Shown one piece after another: positions 1-11,427 of a stretch of 64,000 nucleotides of DNA. The notes beneath the pieces are model-generated. The model made no database searches and was not told where the DNA came from. It saw only the letters and a list, made by a program, of their open reading frames with translations. A program made the translations under genes and the position numbers. The first letter of the stretch is position 1. Every line of letters begins with the position of its first letter. Location of the stretch: positions 11,503,593-11,567,592 of the forward strand of contig NC_059537.1 in assembly GCF_905220415.1 (NCBI RefSeq). Reading direction: 5' to 3'. Source of the stretch: Colias croceus (lineage: Eukaryota > Arthropoda > Insecta > Lepidoptera > Pieridae).

Positions 1-490
1 AATTGAAAATTATGGCAGACGGTGACTCGCCAGTTCGGTCGATGGGCTCCCAAAAAGGTTACCGATAATGGCAACAAGGGGGCAACATCAGCTGAACGGC
101 TGGGGGTGTAGAGAGGTGCGGCACCGGTTTCACCATCGCGAGCCCGCGGGCCCGGAGCGGGTTTCCCCGCTATTACGCCATTAGACACTTCCACCCCCGA
201 GCATATAGCTCTAGCGGCTCCACTCTGGACGGCCAACAAAGGCAAGCCAGAGGTGGGGGATCCTGAACCTCGTCATTGTTCACTCCGAACTGCCACCGGG
301 ACAGCCCAGAGGTGAGGACAGGGACCTCCCCCGGGAGCGCTCGGTTCCCGCGGGGTCGCTACTCCCCAACACCTCGCCACAAGGTGCCCTGCGGGGTGAC
401 TGACTGCACGGTTGGGATATCTATTGTAGATATGCCAACCGGGGGCGATGGGGTCGTCACATCCCTACGCCTTTATTATTATTATTATTA
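1..490 (+). mobile_element. 3' end of a GC-rich non-LTR retrotransposon with (TTA)n tail
   Basis: This block is far richer in G and C than the DNA after it and stops abruptly in a short TTA repeat (about 471-488), the usual look of a LINE 3' untranslated region with a microsatellite tail. A stem-loop (410-440) lies just before the tail. The 5' part lies outside the window, so no RT domain is seen and the clade cannot be fixed. R4/Dong-like and CR1-like elements both use short repeat tails. The open frame at 276-545 inside it is low-complexity at its end and is not taken as a gene. Confidence 0.6.
410..440 (+). other. Stem-loop near the 3' end of the LINE fragment
   Basis: GGTTGG.ATATCTA pairs with TAGATAT.CCAACC around a 3-nt loop (TTG), giving 13 pairs and one G/G mismatch. 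Such a hairpin just before a microsatellite tail is known in LINEs of the CR1/L2 type as the RT recognition signal. That role here is inference. Confidence 0.6.
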
Positions 491-1445
491 TAAAATGGTT
501 GAATGCCATATTGTGATAGTGAATAATATTATCTGTCTGTCATAGCATATCATAATCGTTTGTATCGTAAAGTACCTAAGTAACTTTTGTAAAATATTAT
601 TGTACTACATTATAACTTTTTACAGTATTTTTGATAGTACTGCTGATAGAAGGGATAATTTGGTAAGTCATCAAAACCAAAAACAAAACCAAAAACTTTC
701 TTGTCTATACCTTATAACTACTTAAAAAGTGAGCAATGACTTCATTTCACTTTAAGCTCTATGTATTATGCCTTATAATTCACAATATCAATAATTTTAG
801 GAAAATCCACTCCTAAAACTTCAATCTGAATTCATATTCCTATATTCATAACAAACTGTATACACAGTCACAGACAAACTAATTAAAAGGCCGTCGAGCG
901 AAAAAAGGATTTAGTCGCATATCCGAATGCTGGATGATATTTGAAACATTCGTCACTCTTTGCCAATCGCTTTGAGGCCTAATTTAATTAAATTGATATA
1001 GACAAAGGCTACGCTTTCGAACGCTCGTAATCTGATTATTTTTATTGGCTGGCGCTTAATTTTCGTTAATCTTTTTACACTGGACATTTGTTTAATTGGT
1101 TTACGTTTTCGGACACACAATATAATAGGATATGCGATGAAATGAAATTTGAATTGAAATGATGAGTGAAATTTTACGCAGTGCATCGTGTTAATACGAA
1201 TTTAAATGGATTGTGGTTTGCAATTGCGATTATTTGATTTTTAATTGGAATCAGTTCTAGATCCTGCATACCTAGTTTATCTATTTATTAGTTTATGGAA
1301 TTATATTTCCATATTTACTTCGTGTAAACGTTAAACAAATACTTCTATCTCCTAAGTCAATCGTGGAAATCTACCTATATGTGTATTGCAGATCAAGTTC
1401 TAGTATTAAATACAGAAGCCATTATATTACCCTTTGTATAAGTAA
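491..1445. other. Anonymous AT-rich DNA
   Basis: No coding frame with family resemblance, RNA gene or clear repeat was seen. The 77-codon antisense frame at 953-1186 has no recognisable domain. Confidence 0.6.
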
Positions 1446-1628
1446 CTAGCTGCTCCGCGCGGTTTCACCGTGGCTCCACTCCTGTTGCCCGTAGCGTGAT
1501 GAAATATAGCCTATAACCTTCTTCAATAAATGGGCTATCTAACGCCGAAAGAATTTATAAAATCGGACCAGTAGTTCCCAAGATTAGCGCGTTCAAACAA
1601 ACAAACTCTTCAGCTTTATAATATTAGG
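1446..1628 (-). mobile_element. Non-autonomous Helitron-like element, type B
   Basis: Read on the minus strand it runs from an AATATTATAAAGCTGAAGAG-like 5' end to a GC-rich 3' end (GCGCGGAGCAG) closing in CTAG. The inner GAACGCGCTAATC and GGTCCGATTTTA blocks recur in the copies at 34335, 48721, 52171 and 52998. It encodes nothing. Helitron identity rests on the end motifs and lack of terminal inverted repeats. Confidence 0.72.
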
Positions 1629-3895
1629 TAGTATACATAAGAATTAGTAAGTCCCACGCGTCCCTATCACAGTTGAATCAACTCTATTAGAGTATTGTTG
1701 AAGTTATAATTTCAGCTTTATCGTGTGCACTGAGTTTTAACTAGTTATAGTTCTATTCTGTTTGTTTATTTAAAATAAAGCACGTACCTACTGTATCTCG
1801 AATGTTTATTCGGGTTATATTTCTTTAGTATAAAAGATCAACCTCTTTATATCCAAGAGGATCCTGTAGTAATATTCTTGTATTAGTGTTTATGGCTTAT
1901 GATTTGGGAATACTTTTAAGATATTTCTTTTTCAGGTGGTTTAGTAAACTAGACTATTTTCTTACTTTATTATATTAATCTTGGGTAGATTATGGCTGAA
2001 AAAGTCACCTGTAATTATTTTCCTTCACACTTTGTATATCAAAGTAATTACTATATTTCTTCAGACGATTAGCTTAAAGAATTTAAATAAACTTGAAACC
2101 GTATAATATATTCAGTGTGTTATAAACCGCAAAACGACTTTCTTAATCCTATATAACATACAGCTATATCACTGGAACCGCTAAAACTATAAAACACAAA
2201 ATGGTCGGACCGCGGTGGAATCGCTCCAGTCTCATAAACTAGTGTTTATGACCCGACTACAGCTGCCTTTATGATCGCAGTGGACTTCTGAAATGTGCTG
2301 GATGTTACATTGTATTAGGAATTTTGTTGGTTATTGAAATATGGGTTTAATGTGGGTACGGAAATTGAAAAAGTATATGTGAAAATATTTTGTAATCCTA
2401 ATTTTATACACAGGAAAATTTATGGATAGGATGACGTTATTTTAGATAACATGCAGAATCTGTTTGTTATGTAGTAAAAAGTTAAAAAATCAATATTCAT
2501 AGATCTAGAGCATATATATTCTAGATATTTCGATTTGATTCTTAGATTTAGAGATAACAATTGACATGAGCAGATGAAATGATTCCTGACACGATGCTCT
2601 ATGTAGGTACCAAATTATTGTGAATACATACTATAATATACAACTATCTATTATTATAAAAAAATATCTGCTTTTAATTTATCTACGTATTTTAAAATAA
2701 AAACAAAACAAAGTATCCCTTATCACCAAGCAGTAAACACCTAAAATAAATAAATAATTTGATTAGTGACCACCAATCACATGAGATACATATCACAGCT
2801 TCCAACTTCTCACCTCGTTGCAACACGTGCCCCAAATGGTATCTAAATCTAATCTTAACAACAAAAGGTCGTAACTACAAACACTGAAAGCGATTTTCAA
2901 CCCTATATACTTGGAACAAAGGTTTCATTGTAATAACAATATTATTTAATTTAGTTTTTGCTAACAGCGACTTTGTGTTATATCGTCCGTTCTAGAGAAA
3001 TACTTTACCAGATGACCCACTGAGCTTGCATTTATTTTTGTTTAGTTTTTTGAAGGAAGTTTATTAAATTATGATAGATAATATGAAAGTAATTTGTTTT
3101 AATAGACAAAATAATATTTTAGGTACTCAAATTGTTTAAAATAAATTAAAAATTAGTTTAATTTCCGCACAATCAAGGGTCGTCGCTATAAACTTCGAGT
3201 AAAGTTACAATAATAAAGACGTCCCCAATACAGCTCAACAATTTCATTGCTTTGAAGAAGTCCTAAATTGGCCATATGTATATTATGTTGTAGGGAATAT
3301 TTAGTTTTAGTGATATTTTATATTAAGTATAGGAATTAGGAAGTTATCTCTACATTTAATAAATATTAAATATTATATCTGTTTCCATTTTCATACCTAA
3401 ATTATTAAAAAAAATACAATACAAGTAGGTAATTAGAAAAATAAAATTATATCTCGAAATTACACCTACAAAAAATTCGGAAACATTTGGTAACATCAAT
3501 AAAAAATATTTCAAACCCCAGATTCTTTCTCTAATACTCGAACATTTTTTCTCCAACGTATTTCTATGTTCAATATACTCTATAATTCTCAATAAAATGT
3601 ACTTAAATATTCATAAGCACTGTTCGAGTTTAAGAGCAGCCGGATATGAAAGCGAGTGGAGCCGTGTAGGGCTCTTCCGGTTTAGCCTTTCAGATGATGT
3701 AAAATTAACTATACAAACTTTGATATAGTATTTGATGTAGAAATAGAATTAAATTATGTAATATTGAGAGATAAATACCTCAAATACGTACTCTTTAATT
3801 TGTAAACAGAACAGAAAAGCAAAAAACACATACATATTTAATTTGTCTGTAATAAACAAAAGGATTATTACCTATAAGTAATATTATAGTTGTAA
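1629..3895. other. Anonymous AT-rich DNA, 2.3 kb
   Basis: I see no gene and no repeat with clear ends here. Short frames such as 3356-3592 (minus) are low-complexity. Confidence 0.55.
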
Positions 3896-4101
3896 CTAGC
3901 TTACCGCCCACGGCTTCGCTCGCTTTGTCTAAAACCGAATAAATTATAAGTATACCAAAACCTTCCTCTTGAATCACTCTATCTATTACAAAAAACCGCA
4001 TCAAAATCCGTTTTAAAAGATTTAAGCATACAAAGGGACATAGGGACAGAGAAAGGGACATAGGGACAGAGAAAGCGACTTTGTTTTATACTATGTAGTG
4101 A
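3896..4101 (-). mobile_element. Non-autonomous Helitron-like element, type C, with internal 20-bp duplication
   Basis: On the minus strand it begins TCACTACATAGTATAAAACA and ends GCGGTAAGCTAG, lying between A and T as Helitrons do. Five further type C copies occur in the window (6019, 27984, 30343, 54365, 60909). This copy differs by a direct duplication of a roughly 20-bp unit (GGGACATAGGGACAGAGAAA) near 4030-4074. The 88-codon frame across it is only the repeat read in translation. Confidence 0.75.
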
Positions 4102-4689
4102 TGATGAAACATCGTCAGTAGGTAATTAATGTTAGGTGTAATTATTATATGTCAAATCCCAGTTTTAGGTACAAATTTATAAGGGATAGAAAATGAAAAA
4201 TATGACGCTCTGACTTTATTACAATCGTAGTAGACTATTGAACATCAATAATTATATCCCACATTTTGTACTCCTACATGATATCATAAAATTTTCTTTA
4301 CAAATCTACTATTTTCCAAATCCAAATAGCAGAGAATTTATATTATGTTATTACACTTCTAATCATGTTCTGTAAAGGTCAATATGTAGGCGGTTGTAGG
4401 CGTTACAACAGCTCATCCACTGGGAACTGATGAAATTTCAGACTACAAATATTCTGGTAGAGAAATTCAATCAATGAAACAAATTCGTTCTGCCCTTTTG
4501 ATAACGCATGGCATGTTAGTTTTGAACGGGGTGCTTACAGAATCTTCTGTTTACAGTTTTGTGAAACTGAAAAACGAAACGGTGCTAGTTTCGTTTATTT
4601 TGGTTATAAAAGCATGCCAATGTGTAAATAATGTTAAGAGAAGGCTGTCACTGATTTTTGCAAACGTAATTTAAAAAAAAAAAAGATAG
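4102..4689. other. Anonymous AT-rich DNA
   Basis: Nothing recognised. It ends in an A-run (about 4673-4684) directly before the GC-rich repeat. Confidence 0.55.
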
Positions 4690-4812
4690 AATGCCTTCAA
4701 GCCACACCTCCGAGCCCGTCGGAGTGGGGAGCGTGAGGTTTTTTCGTTACGGAATTTCTAGATTCGGTCCCCGCGCTCAAGGCTCGCGATAGAAGCTATG
4801 CAATAGCTTAAA
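4690..4812 (+). repeat. GC-rich interspersed repeat, copy 1 (left end missing)
   Basis: About 120 bp that match 30093-30213 with only a handful of differences. It contains a small stem (CTCCGA/TCGGAG) and ends in CTATGCAATAGCTTA. In the second copy this end pairs with an inverted arm at the left, which is replaced here by an A-run. Family not recognised; it could be a MITE or a SINE-like unit. Confidence 0.7.
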
Positions 4813-5389
4813 AAAATTTTGAAGTATTACGTACCAATAAGAATCATGTATTCTAAATAACATCAATAAAGTAAATAATTACAAATTTCAAAATTGTGAA
4901 CTTTCTATGAAACATGTTTGACCTATTGTTGCATGTTTTGTTTGTCATGATAAGAGCTCATATTAAATTTCATTAGGTAACCTTATCTTTACTCTGTATT
5001 TCTGCTCATACTCGTACGCAAGAAAGACTTAGAAAACGTTCCTTTTAAAAACACCATTACACGTAGACAAATCAGAATGCATTAAGTAAAGGTCCTTGTT
5101 CTCACACCAGGGGTTGCAATAGTGAAATTTATGAGTGTTCTCCGGCCGTCCCATCAATCCCTCTTAGCATTTAATAGCGCCATCCTACATTTGTCACCGT
5201 ACAACCTTAATAGGTAAATGTTCGACTACGTAAGTCTTGGAAACAGTAGGTACTGTTGTATATTTTTATTAAAATTATGGTTAGATAGGTCTTTCTTATA
5301 TATTATTTTGTTCAAACTCAAAAATTTACTTATTCAATTAGACTACTTTTAGTAGCACTTTCGAATCGTCATTAAATAAGTATTTTTAA
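4813..5389. other. Anonymous AT-rich DNA
   Basis: No gene or defined repeat seen. Confidence 0.55.
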
Positions 5390-5470
5390 CATTTACCACC
5401 GATTCGGATAGCAGTATCTATGGAGAAGAACCGGCAAGAAACTCCATAGTTGCTATTTTAAAATCATGTC
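5390..5470 (+). repeat. Probable lepidopteran repeat fragment
   Basis: The string GAACCGGCAAGAAACTC and its flanks resemble a dispersed repeat that I recall from Lepidoptera. No second copy occurs in this window, so the call rests on recall alone. Confidence 0.25.
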
Positions 5471-5560
5471 AATATTACATAATATGTAACTTATATCTAA
5501 CTACATAATATATCATAATATGCCAAAGAACTGTCCTGTCCTGTCCTGCTCTTGAATGTA

Positions 5561-5732
5561 TCACCATCATCATCATCAGCGCATAATATATATTATATTC
5601 CCACTGCTGGGACATAGATCTTCTATGAGGATATGGGCTATGGCCATAATCCACGCTGACCAAGTGGGGATTGGCGGATATCACATGTTGTCAAACTTTT
5701 CGATTCTTCGACATGTCTGTTTCCAAACGATG
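5561..5732 (-). mobile_element. 5'-truncated SINE with (GAT)n tail and 9-bp target duplication
   Basis: The minus strand matches the 3' half of the full SINE at 45734-46050: AACATCG..GGAAAC.GACATGTC, then the CCCAGCAGTGGGAA block and a GAT-repeat tail. The tRNA-like head is missing, consistent with incomplete reverse transcription. TTGAATGTA is repeated at 5552-5560 and 5733-5741 exactly at the ends, a target-site duplication. It carries no gene. Confidence 0.75.
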
Positions 5733-6018
5733 TTGAATGTAATGAATTGGTATTGAATGTATACTCCCAAGGACTAATAATGTTTTTACGCTTTATAGAG
5801 GATAGGTACAAAAGAAAAACAAGAAAGGTAAACGACGGCGCTGTTATAGTAGAGAGCAATCCGTAACAGACATCAAAGAAAAAATAGAGCTAAAGCAACA
5901 CAAGTAGGTAATATAAGAAAAATATATAAAGTATAACTTTGTACATTGCGTTATGATTACGTTTAACGCCTAAAAGCTTTCTAGATCGATTTTGATTCTA
6001 AAAAACAAGACTTAAGTA
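5733..6018. other. Anonymous AT-rich DNA
   Basis: No supported feature. Confidence 0.5.
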
Positions 6019-6219
6019 CTAGCTTTCCGCCCGCGGCTTCGCCCGCTTTGTCTAAAACATAATAAATTATATACTAAAACTTTCCTCTTGAATCACTCTA
6101 TCTATTAAAAAAAACCGCATCAAAATCTGTTGCGTAGTTTTAAAGATTGAAGCATACCTACATAGAGACATAGGGACATAGGGACAGAGAAAGCGACTTT
6201 GTTTTATACTATGTAGTGA
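6019..6219 (-). mobile_element. Non-autonomous Helitron-like element, type C
   Basis: The minus strand starts TCACTACATAGTATAAAACA and ends GGAAAGCTAG, with a GC-rich GCGGGCGAAGCCGCGGGCGG segment just before the CTAG. It is nearly colinear with the copies at 27984 and 30343. No coding capacity. Confidence 0.78.
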
Positions 6220-6584
6220 GACCGTAATGCAAAATAAATATATAAAGACCTTTCAATCTGTCAGCATTCTAACACTCAATAACGTTTCAATAAATCCGGC
6301 TTCAACCCATCCTTAGCCACATTTCACGCCCAGTTTCACCCTACACTATGATCAAATTTATGATCAAACAGTGCATGTGCATTTTACGATAGTGGCCCAT
6401 TGCTCCGATACTTGAATTTATGTCACTATTGACCCGTGTGAAAAAAACTGGATTTAGTTTGCGTAAACTACGCGCGCAATGTATTTTATCGTGCGGTTTC
6501 TGGACTAGAGTTTTTAGTCGGTTGTGAGCTTTTTTAGAGTTGTAGGTATAAATACGACCATTCATTGACTTAGTGGTATTAAGG

Positions 6585-7170
6585 TTTAAGGTTTAAAGAC
6601 ATTTATTCCCATTAAGACATTAAGTCACTTACATGAGAAACTTAAATTTTAAACATAGGTATTTATAAAAAATATCATTCGTTAGTTAAAAATTTAGAGT
6701 AAGTTACATACTATAAACATAAGTTTAGGTTAGGTACTCATTCATTGCATTCAAAGTTTGAGCGTGTGGTCTTCCAGGATGTGTTTCGCTAATTGTTTTT
6801 TGAATACAATGAATGAGTTTACACTTTTTAATTTGCTTGGCAATCCGTTATAGAAACGTGCTCCCACGTATGTTGCCGTTCGCCTTCCATAATTCGTTCG
6901 GATCTTCGGGAGGGCAAGATAGCTAGCTCGTCTATTAGGATAGTGGCGATTTGATGTTGAGAATATTATATTTGTATTTATGTTTTTATGTAGCGCTTTG
7001 TGGATGAACATACACGTATTATAAAAGTATAATTGTTTTAAATTCATTATTTTAGTATCGTCGTAGATTTTATTTGTAGAAGTTAAAAAAGGATATTTAG
7101 AAATGGTTTTAATAATTTTATTTTGTAAAATTTGTAGTGGCGCTAATTTATTTTTGTATTACAAATGAAT
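6585..7170 (-). pseudogene. LINE reverse-transcriptase C-terminus, frameshifted remnant
   Basis: The minus-strand frame 7047-6751 encodes 98 residues with the layout of a LINE RT C-terminus: R..YP.RRASYLALPKIRTNYGRR, then GARFYNGLPSKLK and FKKQLAKHIL, ending in a natural stop. Upstream the similarity continues in another frame (LAPLQILQNKIIKTI, about 7090-7150), so a frameshift lies near the T-run at about 7085. The sequence after the stop, to about 6585, is probably 3' UTR. The fingers/palm domain and endonuclease are gone. Clade is uncertain (CR1/jockey group). It is a dead copy. Confidence 0.6.
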
Positions 7171-7509
7171 ATATTATTGTAAAGAATAAAGATGCTTGTC
7201 GCTTTTCACACAATACACAGTATGGATCTATTTTAAATACGCTTTAATATTGCAAATAAGGATTAAACATTCTTTATTTGCATAAGTGATCAGCATTCTG
7301 GTAAGTCTTATATAAATACAATAGTCATGCAATGTAGGTTTTTATTTGAAAATATAATGAATTCTTCGAAAAATCTGACGATACTTTAATAAGAATTTTC
7401 TATGACAGTATAAAACTTGTAAATATGGAACCTATTCTACAATAATATAACATATCAAATCAACAACAACGTATTTAAAAGAATAGCAAAATCAAAGAGT
7501 TCTTTCAGT

Positions 7510-7655
7510 CCACGGTACCATTTACAAGAGCCGTGTTGGAAATATGCTACTCATCTAGTGGAAGTAATCGATGTGTTACCAAGACACTGCGACGGGATCC
7601 AACGGAGGGCTGCAAGAGGCTTCGCGGTGTAGCCACGAAAAGAGCGATATTTGTG
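7510..7655 (+). pseudogene. Degenerate LINE reverse-transcriptase fragment
   Basis: In two neighbouring frames the plus strand gives VLE.C then DGIQRRAARGF. This resembles the VRP.LEYCSHLW....LD.IQRRA.R stretch found downstream of the YADD motif in many LINE RTs. Frame changes and the short length mark it as a relic. The call is by motif only. Confidence 0.4.
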
Positions 7656-7674
7656 TAGCGTCTATTATCTTATA

Positions 7675-7839
7675 CTAGCGGTCCGCTCCGGTTTCGCCCG
7701 CGGTATAACTTTATGTTTTGTTTCAATAAGAACCGTCCTCAAGGAATATTATAAAGAAAAGAATTATCAAAATCGGTCCACCCGTTCACGCGAAATGCCG
7801 TGACCAAGGGAAATAGGGATTCATTTTTATATATAGAGA
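7675..7839 (-). mobile_element. Non-autonomous Helitron-like element, type E
   Basis: On the minus strand it runs from TCTCTATATATAAAAATGAA to GGAGCGGACCGCTAG with A before and T after. The single copy in this window shares only its end style with the other types. Confidence 0.6.
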
Positions 7840-7880
7840 TTAAGCGTAATACTCTTCATTTTTTTACAATATAGCTGCTA

Positions 7881-8010
7881 TACTAATAATATTATAAAGC
7901 TGAAGAGTTTTTGTTTGTTTGCTTGAACCCGCTAGTCAGGAACCACGGCTGCGATCTCAAAAATATTTCACTGTTAGATAGTAAATTTATCGAGGAAGGC
8001 TTGTTTACTT
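7881..8010 (+). mobile_element. Helitron-like element type B, 3' end missing
   Basis: It starts TACTAATAATATTATAAAGC and keeps the GTTTGTTTG, GAACC.GCTAGTC and GTTAGATAG...TCGAGGAAGGC blocks of type B. It then loses similarity before the GC-rich CTAG end. Confidence 0.6.
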
Positions 8011-11000
8011 AGTAATTACCAGCTTCACAATTTCTGGATAATTATGTTCTGATGAGGTAATTTGAAGGACAAAGTATTAAATTAGCTACCAAAAAGGTCA
8101 ACGGTGAAACTAGTCTTAAAAGTATAAATAGAAGACCATTCTGTAATTTTAAAATAATATATTTTCATAGCCCAACATCGCGATCTCTGTAAGATCAAAC
8201 GTTGCTAAGTTACCAAACATTTGAGAACAGACACTCAAACTTCTCTTATTTCGTAATGTCCTCGACAATATTAATTTATTGGATGACGGTTCGTTTAACT
8301 TTTATTTTTATTTCGTTTCTACGAAAGAATAATATGTGGAGAAATACTTTTTCCTTGGAATTAAGTGTCCCTTAATGAATATTAATTACGGGGATCGCAA
8401 ATATATCCTTAAACGTGCGTTTGAAAATTTTTTCTTCAATAATAATATTTCTTCAATTTCCTGAATATTTATTAGGTAAATAAGTATGTTTCCTAATAAA
8501 TATATTGATGTGTACAATATAATATTATTTGTGTTTTATATAAGAAGACATTAATAATGCTTGCCAGTCTTTTCAATAAGTATATTGTGTGCAAATAAAT
8601 TTATTGTGTGCAGATCTAAATTATTTTATTAACAATAATAAAATTGGAATATAGTCATAATAATGTTATTTATTCATTGTTAGTTTCATTAGGTCCGCTT
8701 GAATATTAATATATTTGTAATGAATTTATGTGTAATCGTGTATTAGGATGATCTCGAATCTAATAATATTATAAGGTAATGATGTCAAAGTTACTATAAT
8801 ACATTAATATAATAAAGTATTACGTATTATGTAAACTACTACTAAAATTAAATCTAAGAAAGAACCATAAATATATTTTATTTTATGAAAAACATTTTTT
8901 ATATTTATTGTGTATCAAGCTAATAAGAAAATATAGCACATATTCTTGATTATTATCTTCAAAACTTTATCACCATTGACGATATAACAACACTCAATAA
9001 CTTCTCAGCGGAACAATCCAAAATGTACCCTATCACCGTCCAATAAGTATTAAATTAATTAAATTATGAACAATAGTTTTGTTTACAAGCACTTGGTTAA
9101 AGTTTAATTGAAACGGGGTAGTTGATGGGTCGGGAAGCGAATTGGAACTTGTGAGGTTTAAGGGCTGTCGAACATTAGGTCGATGATGCTTATGCTATTA
9201 TTCGCGTCTAATTCTAACGATTTCACTTACGCAAGAACATGTAAACCTACAGATATGGGACGTCATATTTTGCAAGCTTTTTCCTTCCTTGAGCGCAAAC
9301 ATCGAACATTAATACAAATTTTTGCATGCAAGTAAATGGTGCATGTCATAGCCTAAAACAAAAGAGTATCAACATTAACCATGGCCCTCTTCCCAAGAAG
9401 GTAAACACATTCTCCAATAAAAATAGGCAGTAGAGCACATAAAATTCAGCGCTGGAAATATTTGTATTCTCATAGGTTCAGCATAATGACATGGTTAGCA
9501 GAGTTCTTTGAAGTATTTAAAGGATGAAGATATTCAAAGCTTTCGATCTTAGTGTCAAGAACTTCATCGTAAAGTCATATGCTCAAGATGTTTTTTTTCA
9601 TGATCACTTTTATTATTATGCTTAATTATAGCAACCACTAATTATGAAGTAAACCACAAAATAAACATCCACAAAGCAAGTATTATTGTGATCTATCTCA
9701 TCTGTAAATTCATGTTAATTTAACTTTTTTTTACCAATGCATGTCCAGCATAATCGACGCTTACCCTAACAATAATTGTAAGAGGACGATCATAATAGGG
9801 TCGCGATACGATTATCACTTTCTCACTTGTCTCGCGGGAGAGGTTAAGTTGTAATGATGTTATTGTCTTTGGCATGATTTAGCCCTGTTTTCCTTTTACA
9901 AGGTAAAACAAATGGCATAACAATAAATATTGATATTTCTAAAAATTCTGATAACTTAGGTTTAATATTATTTTATACGTTATATGACTTAATATAAATA
10001 AACATTATTTTTAACCAGTCAAACAGTTAAAATATATTTTTTTTGTGACACGAAAAAAAATCCGATATAATTATGGTGTTTATTTGAAAATTAGGCATTC
10101 TGTGACAAAAAGCTGATGAAGCTATTCAAAAAATGGTAATGTTGATGCTGATAAGCATTGCTGAGTTATTTAAAAACTAATTTGAACTACAGCGAACAAT
10201 CACAGGAATGAACCCAAGGAACTTACACATGAAATAGCCGACTTTAAAACTGAGAGAAGCGAGATTAAAATGATGGGAAAGTTGGAGTGTAAATTTTAGT
10301 CTGTGAAGGTCTATTTAATAAAACTTCCCCGGTTATAGAAGCATTTCTTGGAAGCTTTGACGGTTATGGCTTAAAGAGTGAGCTTTACGTGCTTGGCTGA
10401 AAGTTTTTTATATCTAATCTTCACTATTAAGGAACGATATAAAGTTTTATATCGGACATGTGGAAAATACAGACTACTTTCCAAAGAAAGCATGTAGCGT
10501 TGAGATGAATTTTAAATAAAATAAGTAGAAATTTTTATAGAAATATCGTTCCTTTGGTTTCTCATTTTGGTAATTGGGTAACCCAGACAGATCAATTCAA
10601 CTAAAACATTTGGTTATGTCTCACCCTCGCACAAAACGACTAGTCGCGTAACGCTTCTTCTTTCATTATCAAATAACAAACAGTCTCCTTAATCCCTCCC
10701 AAAAAAGAAATACGCAATCCCAAATGATATGTAAATCCACGTGCTTAAAGCCTTCCCACCTTGTTCCAACTATTAACGTCTTAGCGCAGAATAACATGCA
10801 AATTGTACCCGATCGAGAATCAAGTCTCTCAATGATGGATAAAACTGGATTAAGCCGGTTTAGAGCGGATAACACCGCACCGGAGCGGAGTCGTTCATTT
10901 ATTATGTAAATATGCGACAAATTAAATCCGATGGGAATTTCGTTTGATAAACGTAGGCTGTTAAATTATCATGTCGCTTGTGTAGCTTTTGAAAAACTCC

Positions 11001-11315
11001 CGACGATTAAATTTAATTGTGTAGTATACAAAATCATATATTTATTTCATTTTTAGCAAGTGTGGGTTGAATCCTCGTCATCTACAGTGTCAGTAATTAA
11101 TTATTACAAATTATTATTATTTTTTTAATTATGTAAAAAATACTTTCATGAAAAAAGCCGTAAGTTCATCTCGATTTACAAAATTGTTTTATAGTCCATC
11201 AACCTGAATCAGATCGGATAAAAATATATAATAAACCATCTATATTATAATACACCAACCATAATAAAAAAATGTTGTGTGGTTTTATGAAAAAATGTTG
11301 TATGGTTTTATGGTT
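8011..11315. other. Anonymous AT-rich DNA, 3.3 kb
   Basis: No gene or transposon ends recognised. A less AT-rich patch at about 10620-10990 holds overlapping open frames on both strands (10669-10920 minus, 10724-10909 plus) with no known domain. It could be unique conserved DNA. A roughly 23-bp unit (AAAAATGTTGT.TGGTTTTATG) is tandemly doubled near 11268-11311. Confidence 0.5.
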
Positions 11316-11415
11316 TTGTGAAACTTTTTTTCACACTATAGACATTTAACTAAAAATTATCGTATTTGTGCGATAATTATCGTACGTATCGTGCGTCACG
11401 CGACATGCGCTACAC

Positions 11416-11427
11416 AGACCAAAAAGT
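11416..11427 (+). repeat. Target-site duplication, 5' copy (LINE)
   Basis: AGACCAAAAAGT stands just before the GC-rich LINE start and is repeated exactly at 16811-16822 after the poly(A). Confidence 0.85.

Noticed and set aside
276..545. 89-codon frame in the first GC-rich block
   Set aside because: It lies in a LINE 3' UTR and ends in a run of Tyr made by the TTA repeat.
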